In this document: positions 63,361 to 64,000 of the stretch, in pieces
Numbering within the stretch: position 1 is the first letter of the stretch
Layout of the letters: every line of letters starts with the position of its first letter
Assembly (NCBI RefSeq): GCF_004216475.1
Contig: NZ_CP022303.1
Coordinates: 868,001-932,000 of the forward strand
DNA length: 64,000 bases
Direction: 5' to 3'
Source: Thalassococcus sp. S3
GTDB taxonomy: Bacteria; Pseudomonadota; Alphaproteobacteria; Rhodobacterales; Rhodobacteraceae
Notes under the pieces: generated by a model
The model's input: the letters and a program-made list of their open reading frames with translations, nothing else
The model's database searches: none
What the model was told of the DNA's origin: nothing
Made by a program: the position numbers and the translations under genes

Positions 63361-64000
63361 TCAAAGCATCGATGTCTGGTAGTCCGACACCAGAAGACGT
63401 CGGGGCGGCACATCTTCGTCAATGTCCGAAAACCGGCCAATCGGGTCCTCAAAGACGTTGTCCGTCAAATCATCGTTCACCGTTGACACTTCGCCCACAA
63501 GAACATCGGTCCCTTCGGCCCAGAACGCATGCCATGTGCCGGGAAGCAGCGTGACGCTTTCGCCCGGTTGAAGAGAAAGATGGCTGCCTGCCGGAAGCGT
63601 CCGTCGCTCTGCATCGACATCCACGGTGACAGGCGATGTGTCATCTATGTCGCCATCAGGGCCCGACGCAAAGAGATGCAAGACAAGGCTGCCGCCGCCG
63701 CGGTTGATGATATCTTCGGCTTTGACGTTGTGGCGATGCATCGGACAGATCTGTTTGACACCCGATATCATGATCTTTTCGGCATAAAGCATACCCCGCG
63801 CTTGCCCCAGATCACTGGCCAACCCGTTCCGAACGGTGAAAAGGACCAGTCCGAGATCGTCAAAACGCCCTTGGTCATAATCCGTAACGTCCCAACCCAG
63901 CGCGCGTTCCAGCACACGGTGAGGGCGCTTCGCCCGCATCTCCTCAGGGCTCCAAAACGCGAAGGGAGGGAGCACATAGCCAAAAGTGCTGATAAACGCC
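63361..64000 (-). CDS. D-lyxose/D-mannose isomerase-type cupin, truncated by the window edge
   Basis: The frame is open to the right edge, so the true start lies outside; residues read at the edge (AFISTFGYVLPPFAFWSPEE) look like native N-terminal sequence. The hallmark QICPMHRHNVKAEDIINRGG supplies His and Glu metal ligands, and GTWHAFWAEG a further His. The family interconverts D-lyxose and D-xylulose or D-mannose and D-fructose. It converges on the RibD-type gene; a start at a GTG within the window (63975) is less likely. Confidence 0.85.
   Translation of the reverse strand, partial: AFISTFGYVLPPFAFWSPEEMRAKRPHRVLERALGWDVTDYDQGRFDDLGLVLFTVRNGLASDLGQARGMLYAEKIMISGVKQICPMHRHNVKAEDIINRGGGSLVLHLFASGPDGDIDDTSPVTVDVDAERRTLPAGSHLSLQPGESVTLLPGTWHAFWAEGTDVLVGEVSTVNDDLTDNVFEDPIGRFSDIDEDVPPRRLLVSDYQTSML

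Noticed and set aside
63975..63977. GTG as start of the lyxose-isomerase-type gene
   Set aside because: The frame stays open to the window edge with plausible native N-terminal sequence, so the gene is treated as truncated.
1..64000. tRNA, rRNA, CRISPR arrays, insertion sequences, phage genes, origins
   Set aside because: None seen; no spaced direct repeats, transposase motifs or integrase signatures were found by reading.

Overview
The window reads as chromosome or chromid DNA of a marine-type alphaproteobacterium, most likely Rhodobacteraceae (Roseobacter group). The basis is high GC, dense operons with ATGA or TGATG start-stop overlaps, a TRAP transporter, several ABC importers, an RTX protein, MarR and LysR regulators beside catabolic operons, and a LuxR/alpha-beta-hydrolase fusion regulator. 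I see no rRNA, tRNA, CRISPR array, insertion sequence or prophage. About 57 protein genes are supported; the last one is cut by the right edge.

Layout. 0.2-4.3 kb: a LuxR-type regulator with a degenerate hydrolase domain, and a secreted RTX repeat protein. 4.7-20.9 kb: an aromatic catabolic region. It holds a leftward eight-gene operon (ferredoxin-type reductase, Rieske dioxygenase alpha and beta, CoA ligase, thiolase-fold protein, DUF35-SDR fusion, isatin-hydrolase-like cyclase, SDR), a divergent MarR gene, a TRAP transporter, a thioesterase and an indolepyruvate-oxidoreductase-type pair (iorA, iorB). Near-identical palindromes (ATGAA-N2-TTCAT) sit at three promoters and tie these units into one probable MarR regulon. 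The enzyme set fits conversion of indole-3-acetate to anthranilate through dioxindole-3-acetyl-CoA, isatin and isatinate; this is inference.

21.1-30.7 kb: a dipeptide-type ABC importer, two paralogous FAD oxidoreductases, a second isatin-hydrolase-like cyclase and a second MarR gene, with an inverted repeat in the divergent promoter. 30.9-40.0 kb: a ribose-type ABC importer in one operon with pxpA, a biotin carrier, a biotin carboxylase, pxpB and pxpC, beside a LysR gene. It looks like an ATP- and biotin-dependent lactam utilisation unit. 40.3-42.6 kb: a flavodoxin-like protein, an EamA exporter and a third MarR gene, the last two separated by two strong palindromes.

42.9-52.4 kb: a D-serine-dehydratase-like PLP enzyme, a class V aminotransferase, an R. 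etli-type asparaginase, a LysR regulator and a complete oligopeptide-type ABC importer; probably uptake and breakdown of an unusual amino acid or peptide. 52.5-54.0 kb: YceI and an EEP-family hydrolase. 54.1-63.2 kb: an unusual biosynthetic group. It contains a CDP-alcohol phosphotransferase fused to a sulfatase-like domain, an LPG-synthase-type membrane protein, a GT4 glycosyltransferase, an IMPase-family phosphatase, an FkbM methyltransferase, an MDR dehydrogenase, a PTPS-fold protein with altered active-site residues, a SAM methyltransferase and a RibD-type reductase. The right edge cuts a D-lyxose-isomerase-type cupin gene.
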